Source: Dicaeum eximium (lineage: Eukaryota; Chordata; Aves; Passeriformes; Dicaeidae). Taken from it: 64,000 nucleotides of DNA. The stretch covers positions 448,206-512,205 of the forward strand of contig VWZP01001599.1 of NCBI GenBank assembly GCA_013396995.1, written 5' to 3'. A program made the translations under genes and the position numbers. Shown here piece after piece: positions 1 to 13,300 of this stretch. Positions within the stretch are counted from its first letter, which is position 1. Each line of letters begins with the position of its first letter. The notes beneath the pieces were generated by a model. That model saw only the letters and a program-made list of their open reading frames with translations, was not told the DNA's origin and made no database searches.

Positions 1-3000
1 CATCCCATCCTTTACACAGTACTGGAGAATTTGGAGGGATTTTAAGAATTGGAAGCCTACAGAATTTTCCTGTATATCTTTTCCCAGTTAAAACTCAGTG
101 AAGTACTACAACTTTGACACCTGAAATAATCCTGAAATGTAATTCAGACACCACTAGTACAAATATATAGACATATATTTATACACCTACTGTAATCAGT
201 CTCTCGCCTATACTTTCTATGTAATAATAACAACAACAATAACAACAATAATAATAATTTTGTACTTACTCAGTTTCACTTATCTGATGAACTCAGGAAC
301 CTTTGAAAAAATCACTTTAAGTAGCACTCTAGAGTTCTCTATATTTCATTATAACACTTTATATTATGCTGAAGGAAATATAATACATTAATTTATTTAT
401 TAGAAGAGGAAAAGTAGTTTGTAATAAAACCAATTAATATGTGTGAGTTTAGATATGGTAATTTCACCAGGAGATGAATTAACTATAAACACTGCAATAA
501 TGACACAAGCACAACCCTGCTAATAAACCTAAGTTTTCACATGCCAGCAAAGAGCTCTGTTGAATCTTCCACAGTAATTCTTTCCTATCTAATTCAGATT
601 TAATTTGTGACATACAGAGGTCAAGAAATGCAGTAGTGGACTAAGTCATTATACCATTTTAGACTAATTGTCCATTCCAACACTATTAAGGGAATTGCAT
701 ATGTTGTTTTTAATATAAAACATAAATATAGAAAACTATTGCTTCATATTTCAAATTATTGATGATTTCTCATATTTGAATGTATTAATTAAATAAAATA
801 TGTTATAAATTTTGAAGCAGCTTAAATAGCCCCATTTATTTTACAGATTTTTACAATTACTGAAACAGTTGTCGTTAGCAACAGATCTCACTTAATCCCA
901 TAACAACCTCCTTATAAGCATTAAGAAACTAAATTCAATTGAAATACCAGCAAAAAGTTTTGAATCTTTGGCTGGTCTTCTAGCATGGTAATTATTTTAT
1001 TTTTTTCTGTACATAAACAACTATGAAATAAATTACACATACTGAAATAAATGTGTAGATATGTAACTTTCCACTCACAATGTCTATATATATATGTTTG
1101 GAAATGATGAAATCTCATTTGCCATGTTCAGCCAGAGAGGGGTATTTTGCAGAAATATCTGCTGCTAATAAAAATAGTGTGTAAAGGGTAAAAGGAATTC
1201 CAATGCTTCATTCTATGCTGAAATATGTAAGAAACTACAGAACTTTATATGACAGCCAAATTTTGGCCAGATTCAGTATCCAGCCTTTCTCTTTGTATTT
1301 CAGTAATCCATACCTGCCCAAGGGAAAAAGGTGTGGGAAAATATAAACTGGCTTTTTGCAGCACTGAGAGCAGCTCCTGCCTGTATTCTATTAAGCAGGG
1401 CTTTGCTGAGAGTGATTGTTCTCAAACCCCACTGGGCTCCTGCTCTAGACGAAGTATCCAGCATAGAAATCTTGCAGTTGCCTTCCTTTTCCAGGCCAGC
1501 TTCCAATAGTGCAATCCTGAAGACTGCAGAGGGCAATGTAATAAAATCGCCTATAGTGACTTTAAATTCTCTCTGTCTCGGGGAATGGTCAGTTTGACAA
1601 TTTTCCTGCCATCATAAAAAGGCACAGTGAGGGTGCAGTGGAATGCCTTGCTCTTTGCGCTGCCTTGTTTCCTGCAAATTCTAGCATATCATTTACTGCT
1701 TTCATTAACCTTCTCTGGAATCCTAGTATTAAATCTTTTGAAGTGGTCCTATGAATGTGGGACTCAGCGCCTACCCAGCTTGTAATATTGCTTTTTATAA
1801 CAGGGTTATGGTATTTATATGCCGTTTTTCAATGCCTACACTTTGTCCAAGCAACCTGTTTGCAACAATACACCAAGAAGTAGTCTTCATGGAACACTCA
1901 CTCACATTCTTCTTAAGAGGGGTCAGAGCTCCCTGTTAAGTTTTTTGCATTGCTGATGGAGTAGAAAGAGAATCCTTAACTCCTGACAAGGAAATGAAGG
2001 GCTTTATCCTCTCAGGAACACTCAAATACTCATTGAACCAGGACCAAAGCCTTTTAGAATGCACAAGAAATTCAGACAGTTTTTTTGCAAGCGTGTATTC
2101 GCTAACATTTACCCATATTGAATTCTGTCTGCCCTTATGAGCCACTGACATTAAGGATTTCTAAAAAAAATTAATTTAAAGTCCTTCCTTTTGCATATGC
2201 TTTCAGGCAGATTAAAAAAATGACATGACAAAGTGAAGATGATGAGAGAGGTTTAAAATTAAACAAAAGAAAATGTGACCAAGTACAGTGGTTTGACAGA
2301 TCTAGAGGCCCTCATCAGAAAAAAGGATTGAGCTTGTCTAACTGCAGCTAGCTAGCAGACTCTGGATTCTGCTCATACAAACAAAAGTGTGGCTACCAAC
2401 TTTCAAGTCAGCCCTGTTTATGGCACTAGCACTACCTGCTATCCTGCACCATGTGCAGAAAACCATCCAATGATAGAAAATGGCTCATGCTTTAAATCAA
2501 AAGGATTTCTGTTTCTTACAAAGTGGTTTGGGGTTTTTTTCCTCTTTCCTTTTTGTACAGATATTTCAGTTTAATATCTCTCTTCTTAAAAAAGGGCTGT
2601 TTTTCATATCCTCCTGAGGTCATGGCATCTAAATTCACAAAAGGTATAAAATAACATAAATGAATGATGTCTAATATCTGCTGACATGCTCAAAAGCCAC
2701 TGTTTGATGTAGCTCATGGATTCCACCTCCATGGCTGCTGAGCACTCAAGCTGGGTACTCCTGTTTACCAGCAAACACCTTTAAAAAACTGGGGATCTCC
2801 TGTGCCTGAGCACCTTGGTGTTCTTGCATATTGCCAGATACACTGGGATGTCTTACAGGCAGCCTGTGTATTTTCTGTGTCCCTGTAAGGTAGCATAACC
2901 AACAGTATGCAAAGCTGTTTTCCAGACATCATGCTTTCAGAGCATTGTACACTAAATCAGTGGGGATTTATTACAATATCTTGGTGTTTCTTTACCGGTT

Positions 3001-4555
3001 TCATTAACAGCAAATCCTGTTGGAATCAATGTTGGTGCAAGCACCTGACTGTTTTATTAATTGTTTCCCATACTCTTGCTGATATTGAGAATAATGACTA
3101 TTGCTGGCTAATTATATGTTGTAGAAAATAGTTTTCTAATCTCCCATCATTCAGTTTTACTCAGTATCCTTTTGTATTTGTGTAATAAGAAGAGGTCAAG
3201 AAGACCTCTGAAGTGTCTTTTCTGTTCCATTAACTGTTTCCTATATTGTCACACACAATGTGACGATATATGTCACAATGCCTTCAAAGGTATTCCTAAA
3301 TATTTCTATATGTTCAGCTTCATTGAAGTTGCCCACCTGGCATCACACCATCAATTCAAATTGTATTGCCAAGGGCTGTTGAGCTGATGCATAGGTGAGT
3401 TTCTCACACATTTATTTGATTGCCAGGAATCTGTTTCTGTCCCCTTCTTTTGGTTACCAGCAATTTTTTGAAAATTAAAACTGTTAACTTGTTTTTAGAG
3501 AATATGACTCCTAGATACAAACTCATGTTATTTTGTTTGGCTATACCTTTTATTTGTCTACCAAAAAACTTCCCTTCCTTTAAGTTTCCTCTACCTTTAT
3601 GTCAGATTTGTCAGGTTATGTCAGATTTGTGGTACAGAGAGCTGAACAAAGGAAAAAGGTAGAGAATACTGATTTTCAACAACTTCAGCTAGAGCCATGT
3701 TTTACAATGTTCTCGTTTAAATTATGAATTAAAATTAATAAATTATGAGAAACTGTGATATGACATGCAGACCTATGTAGAATAGTGCCCTGATACTTTC
3801 AAACTGCTTTTGAATCCCATCAATTAAAACTATGAAATAGTGAGTAGAGAGAGGCTGGATTTTCATAATTTCTTAGACCTCCAAAGGCCATGCAGATGAT
3901 CTCTTCCAAAAGTATTTGGGGCTCATGTTTCTGCTCTCCCCCACTGATAGCCCACATATACAGATGAATGAGAATGCACAGACTGCAATGGGTGAAGTGT
4001 TTCTGTTCTTCACCAGTCCTATTGCTGCTTCATGAGTGAAGCACATTAAAACTATCCAGGAGCAAATTCATCTTCCACAGGGTGAGAGATAAGCCAGGGT
4101 CTATGATATCCATCCTTGCTGCACATAGGCAAGAACATAATCAGAGCAATAAAATGGCCTACAGCTTTCACTGCTGTAAATTTTCTACCTCTATTGAAAT
4201 CAATGGAGCTGGTAAAATTTATATTAGGTCAGGGATTTGTACCAGCAGTTTCTGGGCATGATTCTTCTTTGCTTGTAACTAGTGTTTCTAGTTACAGCTA
4301 TGCAAAGTAAATGCAAACCTTTCCATTCTGCACTGGTTGTGCTTTATGCCTACTATTTTCAGTTACTGCTTTTCCTTTCACCCTGCAGCTACCAGACTAT
4401 GAAAAAGTTTTAGTTGTGTGTATATATCATGTAGTTGCCTAGGTCTTGCAGGGCAGCATACTTGCAAGCCTTTAATATTACAAGTCTAAGTGACTGTAAA
4501 CTACCTTGTGGCTTATATGAACAATCTTAAATCTTCCAAGGATAAATAAGCTATA
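1..4555. other. Unique AT-rich stretch, no gene recognised
   Basis: No recognisable exon, repeat family or RNA gene is visible here. The open frames are under 90 codons and overlap one another on both strands (for example around 1249-1597), which is what chance gives in AT-rich DNA. A short imperfect TAA/CAA microsatellite lies at 222-259. A 6-bp inverted pair (TGTGAC/GTCACA, 7-bp spacer) lies near 3260. The base composition is like the rest of the window. Confidence 0.6.
222..259. repeat. Imperfect (TAA)n/(CAA)n microsatellite
   Basis: About twelve trinucleotide units alternate between TAA and CAA with no other sequence between them. This is a simple repeat with no sign of function. It is likely to vary in length between individuals. 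Confidence 0.85.
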
Positions 4556-4690
4556 TTCATAGAATTACAGAATGGGAAAGGTTGGAAGGGGCCACAGTGG
4601 GTCATCTGGTCCAACCTCTTGACTCAAGAAGAGTCATGCTGGAGTACATTGCACAGGATTGTGTCCTGACACTTCTTGAATATTTTTATA
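4556..4690 (-). mobile_element. CR1 LINE, 3'-terminal fragment (antisense)
   Basis: The block opens with an ATAGAATTACAGAATGG-like stretch, followed by a GGTTGGAAGGGGCC motif and TCATCTGGTCCAACCTC. These are the reverse complement of the conserved 3' tail of avian CR1 elements. Only the tail is present, which is typical because CR1 copies are severely 5'-truncated on insertion. It has no coding capacity. The right edge is set where similarity to the remembered consensus fades and is approximate. Confidence 0.85.
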
Positions 4691-7600
4691 TTAGATTCCA
4701 CATATAAACAGAGTGAACAGATTAGACAAAGATATTAGAAAATCTAAAATAATACAGGTTGTGTAATAAAAGAGATGAACAGTTGTTCTGAATCCGAATT
4801 TGAAATGGCTATATTGCTAAATTCATAGAACTCTGTATACTTGGATACTGTGTCACTGATACACAAAAGATTCTGATCTGGGATTGAACAATGATACAAA
4901 AAAAAACGTGATTCAAAGGAAAAAACATTTTTTGTTTCAGGAGAATGTCCTTTCTCCTTGGGAAAAGAAGGACTGACATCATCTGTTGAACTAAAATATG
5001 AGGCTGTAAAAATCAGAATGACAATTACAAAATATAGAAAGTATGGTAAATATTGCACTGCAGCAACTTTCATGTAATGGAAGACAGTAAAGCTACTTCA
5101 TACTATTTGCATGTTATTCCCAATCCCAGGACTGAACCATTCTGTAACTGATGAAGTGATATATTCAGTGTAGAATTTGATACTCAATTTTTACATCTCC
5201 TCACATGTGTCAAGGCAGATGCCGTTGTTACTTTCCATAACTGCATTAATTTCTTTTAGCTATGACTCTGCCTTCTCCATTGTGTCTTTTTTTTCTTTTT
5301 ATGGGAGTGCCTCAGTCTTCCATCTCTTCTCTTTAAATCATATTTGTTTAAGCTTGAGGATATGTGGAGTTTTTAAACTGTGAATGGAAAAACAGAGAAT
5401 GAGAGATATAAAATGCAGGGTATATATTACATAAAAAGAGTAATTAATAGACAAGCCTCTCTTTAAGACACCATAGGTCACACTTTGTGTACACAGTGTT
5501 CAAATAAGAGCTGATGCTTTTTCCAGAGTTATGAGAACACTATGTAAACTTTTGACTTTATCATCTCAGTTAAACTGGCAATATTAGCATAATCAGCTGT
5601 CACTCTGTTTTCTCTTTGTTTTTCTCTCTTTCTCCAGACTAGGAATCTACTGCCAGTTGTTTAATAACCACTTCAAAAAATGGCTGATTCTCACAACTTA
5701 TCAGACCAGTACCGTCTCCAATCTCTGCAGTAAAGATCATAAAGGCTGTGGCTGTATCTTCTATATAAATAAATCATGCAAGTACCAGCACTGAGGAGTA
5801 GAAACAGCTTCCAAATACTTTTCTTCCTATGGCAACACTCATCTAAAAACAGGTCAAAAAGTAAGGCTATGTCTTTAGTTAACGGGTGTTGCAAGTACAG
5901 GAAAACATCTGAGGAAACCATTACTTTAATCAAACTGGTTGATTGATTCAATAAATATTTGGAATCAATCTTTGCAAATATTTGGGTAAGTAATATAGCT
6001 AAGGATGACACACTTTATTCAGGTTATTCAGATACCCAGGAGCAAAAAAAAAGAGAAGAAAGAATGCAGGACCTGACTGATTCTGAAGCCTTAAAAAAGG
6101 GTCTTTTAATTAATCTTTGTACTGTATAAAAGCTCATTAAGCAATTCCATCCACTCTGTAACTCTACTTATTCACTCTATAACATAAAATTATATAAATA
6201 CACTGGAAGCACTGAAATTAATTTAAAACTTGGAAATAAATACACAGACTAATACCATCAAAATAATCTAGTCCATAAAGCAGGTATTTCCAAGTGAATC
6301 ACTAGTTCACTGTGACTTTGTTGTTTCTATTGATATTCTGAAGTGATGGCCTTAATGCCCAGAATGACAAACCTTTTGAAAATATTATGGGAAGAGGTAG
6401 CAAGAGGGAAGCATAAAACCATCAGGAAAAAAGAGCACTGAGAACCCTTTTTCAATATTTTTTGGTACTGCTAAATACATTTTGAAAGCTTGTGTTGTGC
6501 TATGAAAGACAGAGGATACCACAAAGCAGAAAGCCATGCCTGGCTATCATCAGAAGTCACAATTTTTCTGGCTAGAGAGTGCTCAGCTCAGTGCAAAGTC
6601 CTTGATCAAAGGCTGGTGTCCCTGTTGGGAGCAAAACAGCAGAAGTGCTTTTGTATTTCCCTGTGAGTATGGACTGTCCTGTAGGTTACATTGACAAGTT
6701 GACAAGCACATCTACTTCTTTGAAACTATCACTCATTTTTTGTGTAGATGAATTTAAATTACAGATAATTAATTGATGTTTGACTGGACCCCTTAGTTCA
6801 TTTACTAGAATAAGAAAAGATCTGTTGCTCTTATAACTAGATGGATTCCTTCCACTGGGAATATGAATGGACTCATTAGACACAGCTTCCTAATGATTGT
6901 GCTCTTGGAGTAGGGCTATTAAACAGAAGCAAAAGCTTCAGAAGAAGATAAAGCCTTTATTTCAGAGAAATATACTGCTGATTCAGAAGGGTTGATCTGA
7001 TGATCCAATAGATCTTTGTCAACTTTAATGAAATGCTGTACCAGTTCAAGAACATCACCAACACCTGCATTTCAAAGGCAGGTTATTTGTTCTCTGCTAA
7101 GCTTCCTGTGCAATGCTTCAAAATAACAGAGAGAACAGCAAAAGATCCATGGCTTGTGAACAGTGTGCTTTAATCAAGGCTGAATTCAGACCTGACCAGA
7201 ATAGTAATGGTATTGAGCAGCAGCTCAGGATCTTTCTTTAACCTCGCAAAGACAGATGGGAATGGGGAGATGTGCCATACTCAGTAGTAAAATTTTTCTT
7301 TCATTCACATAACAGCTATTTTGTGGACAGAGTTCACTTCTATTTGTACAATAACAAGGGCAGTATGCCAGGGTAAGCCTTTAAGTCATTGTGGCAGAAC
7401 TACACTCGGTCACACATCATCAGCTGTGTAGCAGGCAGAGCTGGATGGTCTGGAACACAACAGCAGCGCTGCAATTGAACATCCTTTGCTATTGAACCAG
7501 CTGTGCAAAGCTGAGCAATAGGTGCTTCCTGAAAAATAGCTAGCCATCTCTTTTTCCTGCTGGAAATTTATCTGAAATTGAGATTTTCATTCATCCTCCT

Positions 7601-7955
7601 TTCATGGGTTTTCAGGTACATTTTTTCAAACTGTTCAGCATTGGAGAGCAGTGCCACATCAGGGGTAATTAGCTTGATTTCCTGGTTGGGTTCATCTGGG
7701 TTCATCCATGTCCCCTTTCTGAATAACTTTGAAAGACTGTTTTCTTAAAGTAAATCTGGCAGAAAAGCAGAGGCTTCAAGGATATAAAATACCTACACAT
7801 TTTGTGAAAAACAGACAGTTTTTCAACAAACATTGCTGTTTTACTCAGATTTTTCTAGGTAATATCATTGGTACAGAAAAGAGCTTATTGCTGTATTTCC
7901 CTGAGATTTGCACCAAATGGTTCAAGTGAATACCCCAATATTGTGAATCAGGACA
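4691..7955. other. Unique AT-rich stretch, no gene recognised
   Basis: Nothing beyond ordinary AT-rich sequence is apparent. The longest open frames (4744-5073 and 5691-6011, both minus) are about 105 codons, contain no motif I recognise and lack convincing splice or promoter context. I treat them as chance. Confidence 0.55.
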
Positions 7956-8098
7956 CAAAAAAACCCCAACCAAACAAAAAAACACAAACAAACAAACAAA
8001 CCAAATCAAACCAAAACAAAAACAAACAAAAAACCCAAACAAAGAAAAAAAACCAAACACACAACCACACAAAACAGTAAAAACACACACACACACAG
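7956..8098. repeat. A-rich CAAA/CCAAA low-complexity tract ending in (CA)n
   Basis: About 140 bases consist almost only of A and C on the plus strand. CAAA, CCAAA and ACAAA units run irregularly and finish in a short (AC) run. Such tracts are common in bird genomes and may be decayed poly-A or simple-sequence expansions. The open frames that cross it on both strands (lysine/asparagine/threonine-rich on plus, cysteine/phenylalanine-rich on minus) are artefacts of composition. Confidence 0.85.
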
Positions 8099-8904
8099 AG
8101 CAAGTTTAAAGATTTATGGGGTTTTTATTATTTTGAAATAATTGGAGCTGACAGTAATATGCTGGACTCTTTCAGCCTGTGAAATTTAACATCACCTTGC
8201 TTATTTTACAACAATGGGTCAGAAGGGAACACTTCCATTCTGAAGCTTGTAAATGACCTCTTTACTATTATTTACTGCTTTAAAAATCAATAACTGAGCT
8301 ATTCAATAAAACATACAGCCTAAACACTGAGTATAGTGTTTAGACACTGATTGTAAAATCTTAACATTCTTGAATTATTGGTTTAGAAATAATGAATATG
8401 AATTTTACTGATCAAACAAATTTTAACTTATTGCAGAATGTACAAATTTTTACATACGTGTTAAATAAAAATTTCTTTACATTATTCCCTGGGAAAACAG
8501 CAAGAAGAAAACATGATGATAAAAGTTTTTTCCATTAGTCTAATAAAGTCCAAAACAAAGGTCTAAACTTATGCTAACGAGAACATTAAACTTTCCAATA
8601 GAGGATTTTAATTAATCTCTTTAGACATATGACTTTAGTGAATATTTTAAACTTTTTTCTTTCTGAAAAAACCTGCTTATTCAATGATAGCTCTATCAGA
8701 GTCTACCCAAATTAATCTGTCATGAAGGTTTACCCCAAGCATAAATTCATCTTTCTATGTAGACTGTTCCAGTGCAACTCATTAGACAAGGCAAGTATAA
8801 GTAAGCCATAACCAGCCTTTAAAGTAGCAGCAAAATTTATTTGCACCCAGAAAAACCCAACATATAATAGAATTTCACTGCATCTTATATTTTTAGAATT
8901 TTTA

Positions 8905-9189
8905 GAATGCTTATATTTCGGAGTGATGGTGTTTGACTTCCCAAGCCACCATTACATGTGATGGGGTTCTGTTCTCCTGGACATGGCTTGGCACCTGCCT
9001 GCCCATGGGAATCAGTGGACTACCTATGATTTCTTTGCTTGTGTGCAAGCTTTTGCTTTCCCTATTAAACTGTTTTTATCTCAACCCTTGAATTCTTTAT
9101 TTTTTTTCCCTTCCAATTCTCTACCTGATGCCATTGACATGTGAGCAGCTGTGTGGGGCTTCATTGCTGGCTGTGGTTAAACCAAGACA
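8905..9189 (+). mobile_element. ERV LTR, 3' portion only
   Basis: The segment has the order seen at the 3' end of a common avian LTR family. A CACCTGCCTGCCCATGGGAA-like stretch is followed by an ATTAAA polyadenylation signal at 9064-9069. A pyrimidine-rich run comes next, then a GTGAGCAGCTG block and the terminus GGTTAAACCAAGACA, ending in CA at 9189. The U3 half is not recognisable upstream, so the copy is truncated or has diverged beyond recognition. No open frame, and no target-site duplication could be defined. Confidence 0.75.
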
Positions 9190-9748
9190 CTTGCATGGAG
9201 CTTAGGCTATGTGCACTGAAATTAGGCTAGAGAAATTTGTTACTCATCATTTATTCCTTGATCATATATGATATATGCATCTTAACAACTCATCAACTTT
9301 TGTTGCTGGCTATTATGCAATTGATTGTCTTTATGGAATACCATTTGAGTTTCATCTTCTTACAGTGAATGATCAATAAAGTCATTGACAAGTTAATAAC
9401 TGTTTACCTCTCATCATTTCTTTACTACTTTATTTTGATTGAGCATGTGACTGTTTTGATTGTCCTGGCTTAGAAAAGTAGAACATGAACTGTACATAGA
9501 CAAATTTTAGTGTTCCACTATTACAAAATGAGAATGTTAAAACTCTTCCCTATTTTGTGTCTTCTCAAAGGTATCACACTATGCCAAACTGTACAAAGGA
9601 GCTACAACCACCAAAGTTCATCCTCCCCAGATATGCCTCCTTGGTTTCAGAAATTTGGGCTGTGTGTTAAGCCACCTGATAAGAACTTAAGTGGTACTGT
9701 TGTTCAATTATCTCAGGTCTAAGGAGAATTAAACAAGGCTAGGTCCAT
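9190..9748. other. Short unique stretch between two LTR pieces
   Basis: No repeat or exon is recognised. A 70-codon open frame on the plus strand at 9510-9722 has no family match. The right end contains the hexamer GTCCAT (9743-9748), which recurs just beyond the next LTR and may be its target-site duplication. Confidence 0.5.
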
Positions 9749-10328
9749 CTGGCAGAGGCCACAGCCCACAGCCTCATCTGCTGAGGGATTTGCATGCTCT
9801 TTCCTCCCAGCCAAGAGGGAGAAGGGGTTTAGGGTGTCTGGTGGCAAGGCCTCTGGTGCTCATAAGACAGAGGGAGTTAACATCCACCAGTAGAGGCTGA
9901 TAAGAAGCAGACCCAGCAGAGTCAGGATGGTGCTGTCTTTCATGCCAATTGTCTTGCCTTACACAAACTGGCTCAGTTGTAAAACTCCACCCCCATGCCC
10001 CCTCTGTACACTGTATACAGGTGTTCCCAGTATAGCTGAACATGAATTAACCCACTGAACTCTATGTTTCATTGGACCCCCACAACCAAGAAGACCAGAA
10101 GAAGAGGACCAACAGGATGATGTCAGGATGCACAGAGTGGTGATATCTTTCTACTTAATCTGTCTCTCTGTCACTCTCTTTCTCTCCCACACCCTTTTCT
10201 TTTATCTTTCTATCTCTCTCTCCCTCACATTTACTGTTCAATAAAATCTATACTGTTTGACTTCGTCATATGACCTTGGTTTGCACCTTCATTTAGGCAG
10301 AAGCATATCTAATAATTCCATCATAACA
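9749..10328 (+). mobile_element. Putative solo LTR of an avian ERV (ERVK-like)
   Basis: A GC-richer block of 580 bp stands out from AT-rich flanks. Its 3' third has a long C/T tract (about 10159-10227), an AATAAA at 10240-10245 some 85 bases before the end, and the terminus CCATCATAACA. The exact hexamer GTCCAT flanks it on both sides (9743-9748 and 10329-10334); a 6-bp duplication is what ERVK integrases make. The first bases read CTGG, not the expected TG, so the left end has mutated or is slightly misplaced. No internal retroviral genes adjoin, hence a solo LTR. Class assignment rests on duplication length and remembered avian LTR style. Confidence 0.6.
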
Positions 10329-13300
10329 GTCCATGCTGAGCATGGAGAAAGAAGTTCATGCAGGAGGTGTAGGAGAGACCCGTTCTGAGAGAGAAGCTTT
10401 CACTGTTTCTTTCTCATAACGGCTTCATTTGGAATTACAGATTGCATTAGTAATCTTTTAAATTGATAAATAAAATTGTTTTGTTCAAGGCCAAAAATAA
10501 TGTTAGGTGCTTCCTCTAGTTGTAGTTGCTGGCATACTTTAAAAAGGAAATATCCTTATGTTATTTAAAAAAAATTTCTGAGTGTACTGTATTTGATGTC
10601 ATTATTAAGAAGGTCTGTTGTCACACTGCTGTGCTCTTATTCTTGTGGTTTCCCTTACAAGTATTTGAGTTATTGTCATCTGAGATAAAGGCCACACTTG
10701 TAAAACAGAAATATAAATTTTATCACAATAATATTTACAAATTATATTTGGTCCTGGAGTTTAGGTTCCACCTCTTTTGAGATTCAGTCCTTGTTGTGCC
10801 ATACTTATTATTCATCTGTTGTATCAGTTTCTTGTTCAATTTATCATTCCAGCTTAGGTGGCAAGAAAAATATTCTTCACCATACTAAGGACAAGTAGGT
10901 TCTCCACTAAGAATACTATTCTAAATTTTGAAAGATGTATCAAGGCAAGAAGAATAAGAATATAAACAGGAGAAACCCATCATACTTTCAGCATTATTTT
11001 CAAGGTCACAAATGATGTAAAAGACTTTTGTATTCCTGTTGTTTTGGGGTATTCTTGAGTATAAATATTTCACAGCATTAGAAACAAAACACAAACACCA
11101 TGTTTGAGCATTTATTTTCATAAAGAACATGGAGGTCATCATGCATTTGATAAGGTGTGTCATCCTGAATATTAAAACCTTAAAAAAAAAAGTAACAAAT
11201 CAGTAATTTTGAGAGTTTCACTTGTTTTTTACACGTGAATTGGTACAACAGAAACTGTTTTAGGAGATGAGTACCTAGGGCTAACAACATCCATATGCAG
11301 CTATTAAACCACGATTACTTTTTAACAGAGTTGTAGATATTGCAATGTTTTGTTAATGCCAGAAAAATGACATTAGCAATGTCAGGACTTGATGCTCTTG
11401 ATATTCCACAGTAAATTAATGATAGTGGGGCCTTTGAAAAGCTACTCAGCTTATACATAAGAAAAGAATGGTCACTGTAAATAAAAGGCTTTGCTTTTTT
11501 TATGCACTTTAATAAATAAACTCACACAGGCACATAGCTGTGATTTCCCAGTGAGAAAAACTGCCACCCTGCACAATCCAACAGGTAATGGAGTCTTCAT
11601 GGATCTTCCATCTTCTTGAACAGCAATTACAGTTTGAAGCAACTCTAAGAAAAATAGATAAAAAATATCACCTTTTCCACAAGACCTGTACCACATGGTC
11701 ATCTGTAATGATGAAATATTTCACTTAAGAAAAAAAAAAAAGAAAAAAAAATAGGGAATATTGTAATAGCACTACTAAAATACTGCATAATCTTAACTGC
11801 ATGAATACGCATATGAGAATTTTTAAAAAGTAAATCAAAATAAACAGATTTATCTTGAATAAAAAAGCCAATTTTTTTTAATATTCCCTTTCAATTTATT
11901 TTTTAAAATTACCTCTTTCCAACAATGCATTTGTTTTGTCTTAGCTTGTATTTTGTTCCACCAAAAATAATCCAAATGAAACAAAATCATTACTAGTTTT
12001 AAAATATACTTCTGCCATATAATAGGGGTTTTTTTCCATAATCATGCATTTTTGCCAGTGATAATGAAATTGAAAATGGAGACGTTTTGGTCACATATTC
12101 CATCAACAGCTAAAGGCAAAAATTTCATTTTTTAATTTATCTGAGAATCTTCAGCAAATGTTCAGCACATTGGGATCCTGCTGTAATGACCCTTAAACTA
12201 GTTTCACAGTTTGGTGGTTCTAAATTTTTATGTGTTGTGACATACAGATAATGATGCCCCAGAGCAGATTTATAAAATGTGGTTTTGTTGTTAGAGTTTT
12301 TTCATTTTACTCATCATTTTTAAATGCTAGAGAGATGGCTATTATATTGATTTGTATTTCAGCATCCTGAAAATGTCCATTTAGAAAGGATTCAGCAACG
12401 TTTCAGAGATTAATTTGCAAGGATACACATTACTTGAATATCTAAAAATAGTGTTGCCAAGCAACAAGCTAAAATACAAGAATGTTACTAGAAGAAACTA
12501 AAATACATATTAAATTTAACAATATATGCAGATTAATTCTATCCTCTAAACCTGGTATACTTTCCTGATGTCATATTTTTAGTATGTAATTTTCAACTAA
12601 CATTCATCATGAAACAGGTTCTTCAAAGATCCATGCTTCTGAAGTACTTGCCTTTCTGGTGTGATTTGAAGCCATTGGATGATGTTTAAAACAATGACAG
12701 TTGTGTTTAATTATTCATTATGCTACTGAACCAGTATTAGTATTCTGTGGGACTCTGGAGTAATACTGAGCAGTGATTGTGGTGATGTTTCCAGATCTAG
12801 TTTGTTCTTTGAAGCTTATGCTTTTTTACACAGACCATTTCCTGAGGGACAGGGTGATATGGGAGGCCAGCAGAAATGGTAATTGTGTCAAAACTGTACA
12901 GTGAATGATGTGGTGCTCTAGCAGGAGACTAAAAGAAAGTGCAGAGTTTAATTACAGCCTGCAAATCTTCACAAACTGTGAAGAGGGAGAAGTCTAGACT
13001 GTGCATTTGGCATTGATTTCTGAGCCATTATTAACTTTCCAGAAACACTTCAACGTTACAAAAGATAAAGCTTCACATAACAAGAGCTACACCTTTCAGT
13101 TTTGCAATCCTGCATAGTCCAATTGCTGTGAACAAGTGTCACCTGAGAAGCCAGAGGCCAATATGCAAAGCAGAATAACTACCTTCAAGCCTGTATAGAT
13201 TTACAGTAAATCTGAAAACAGATTCCCACTTCACCTTATAAAAATGTGTACTTGAAGGATTCCAAATATTTTCTATTTCCCTTCTTTGACAGAGCCTTTC

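Noticed and set aside
7845..8096. Phe/Cys/Val-rich minus-strand frame and Lys/Asn/Thr-rich plus frame
   Set aside because: Both are translations of the CAAA/CA low-complexity tract.
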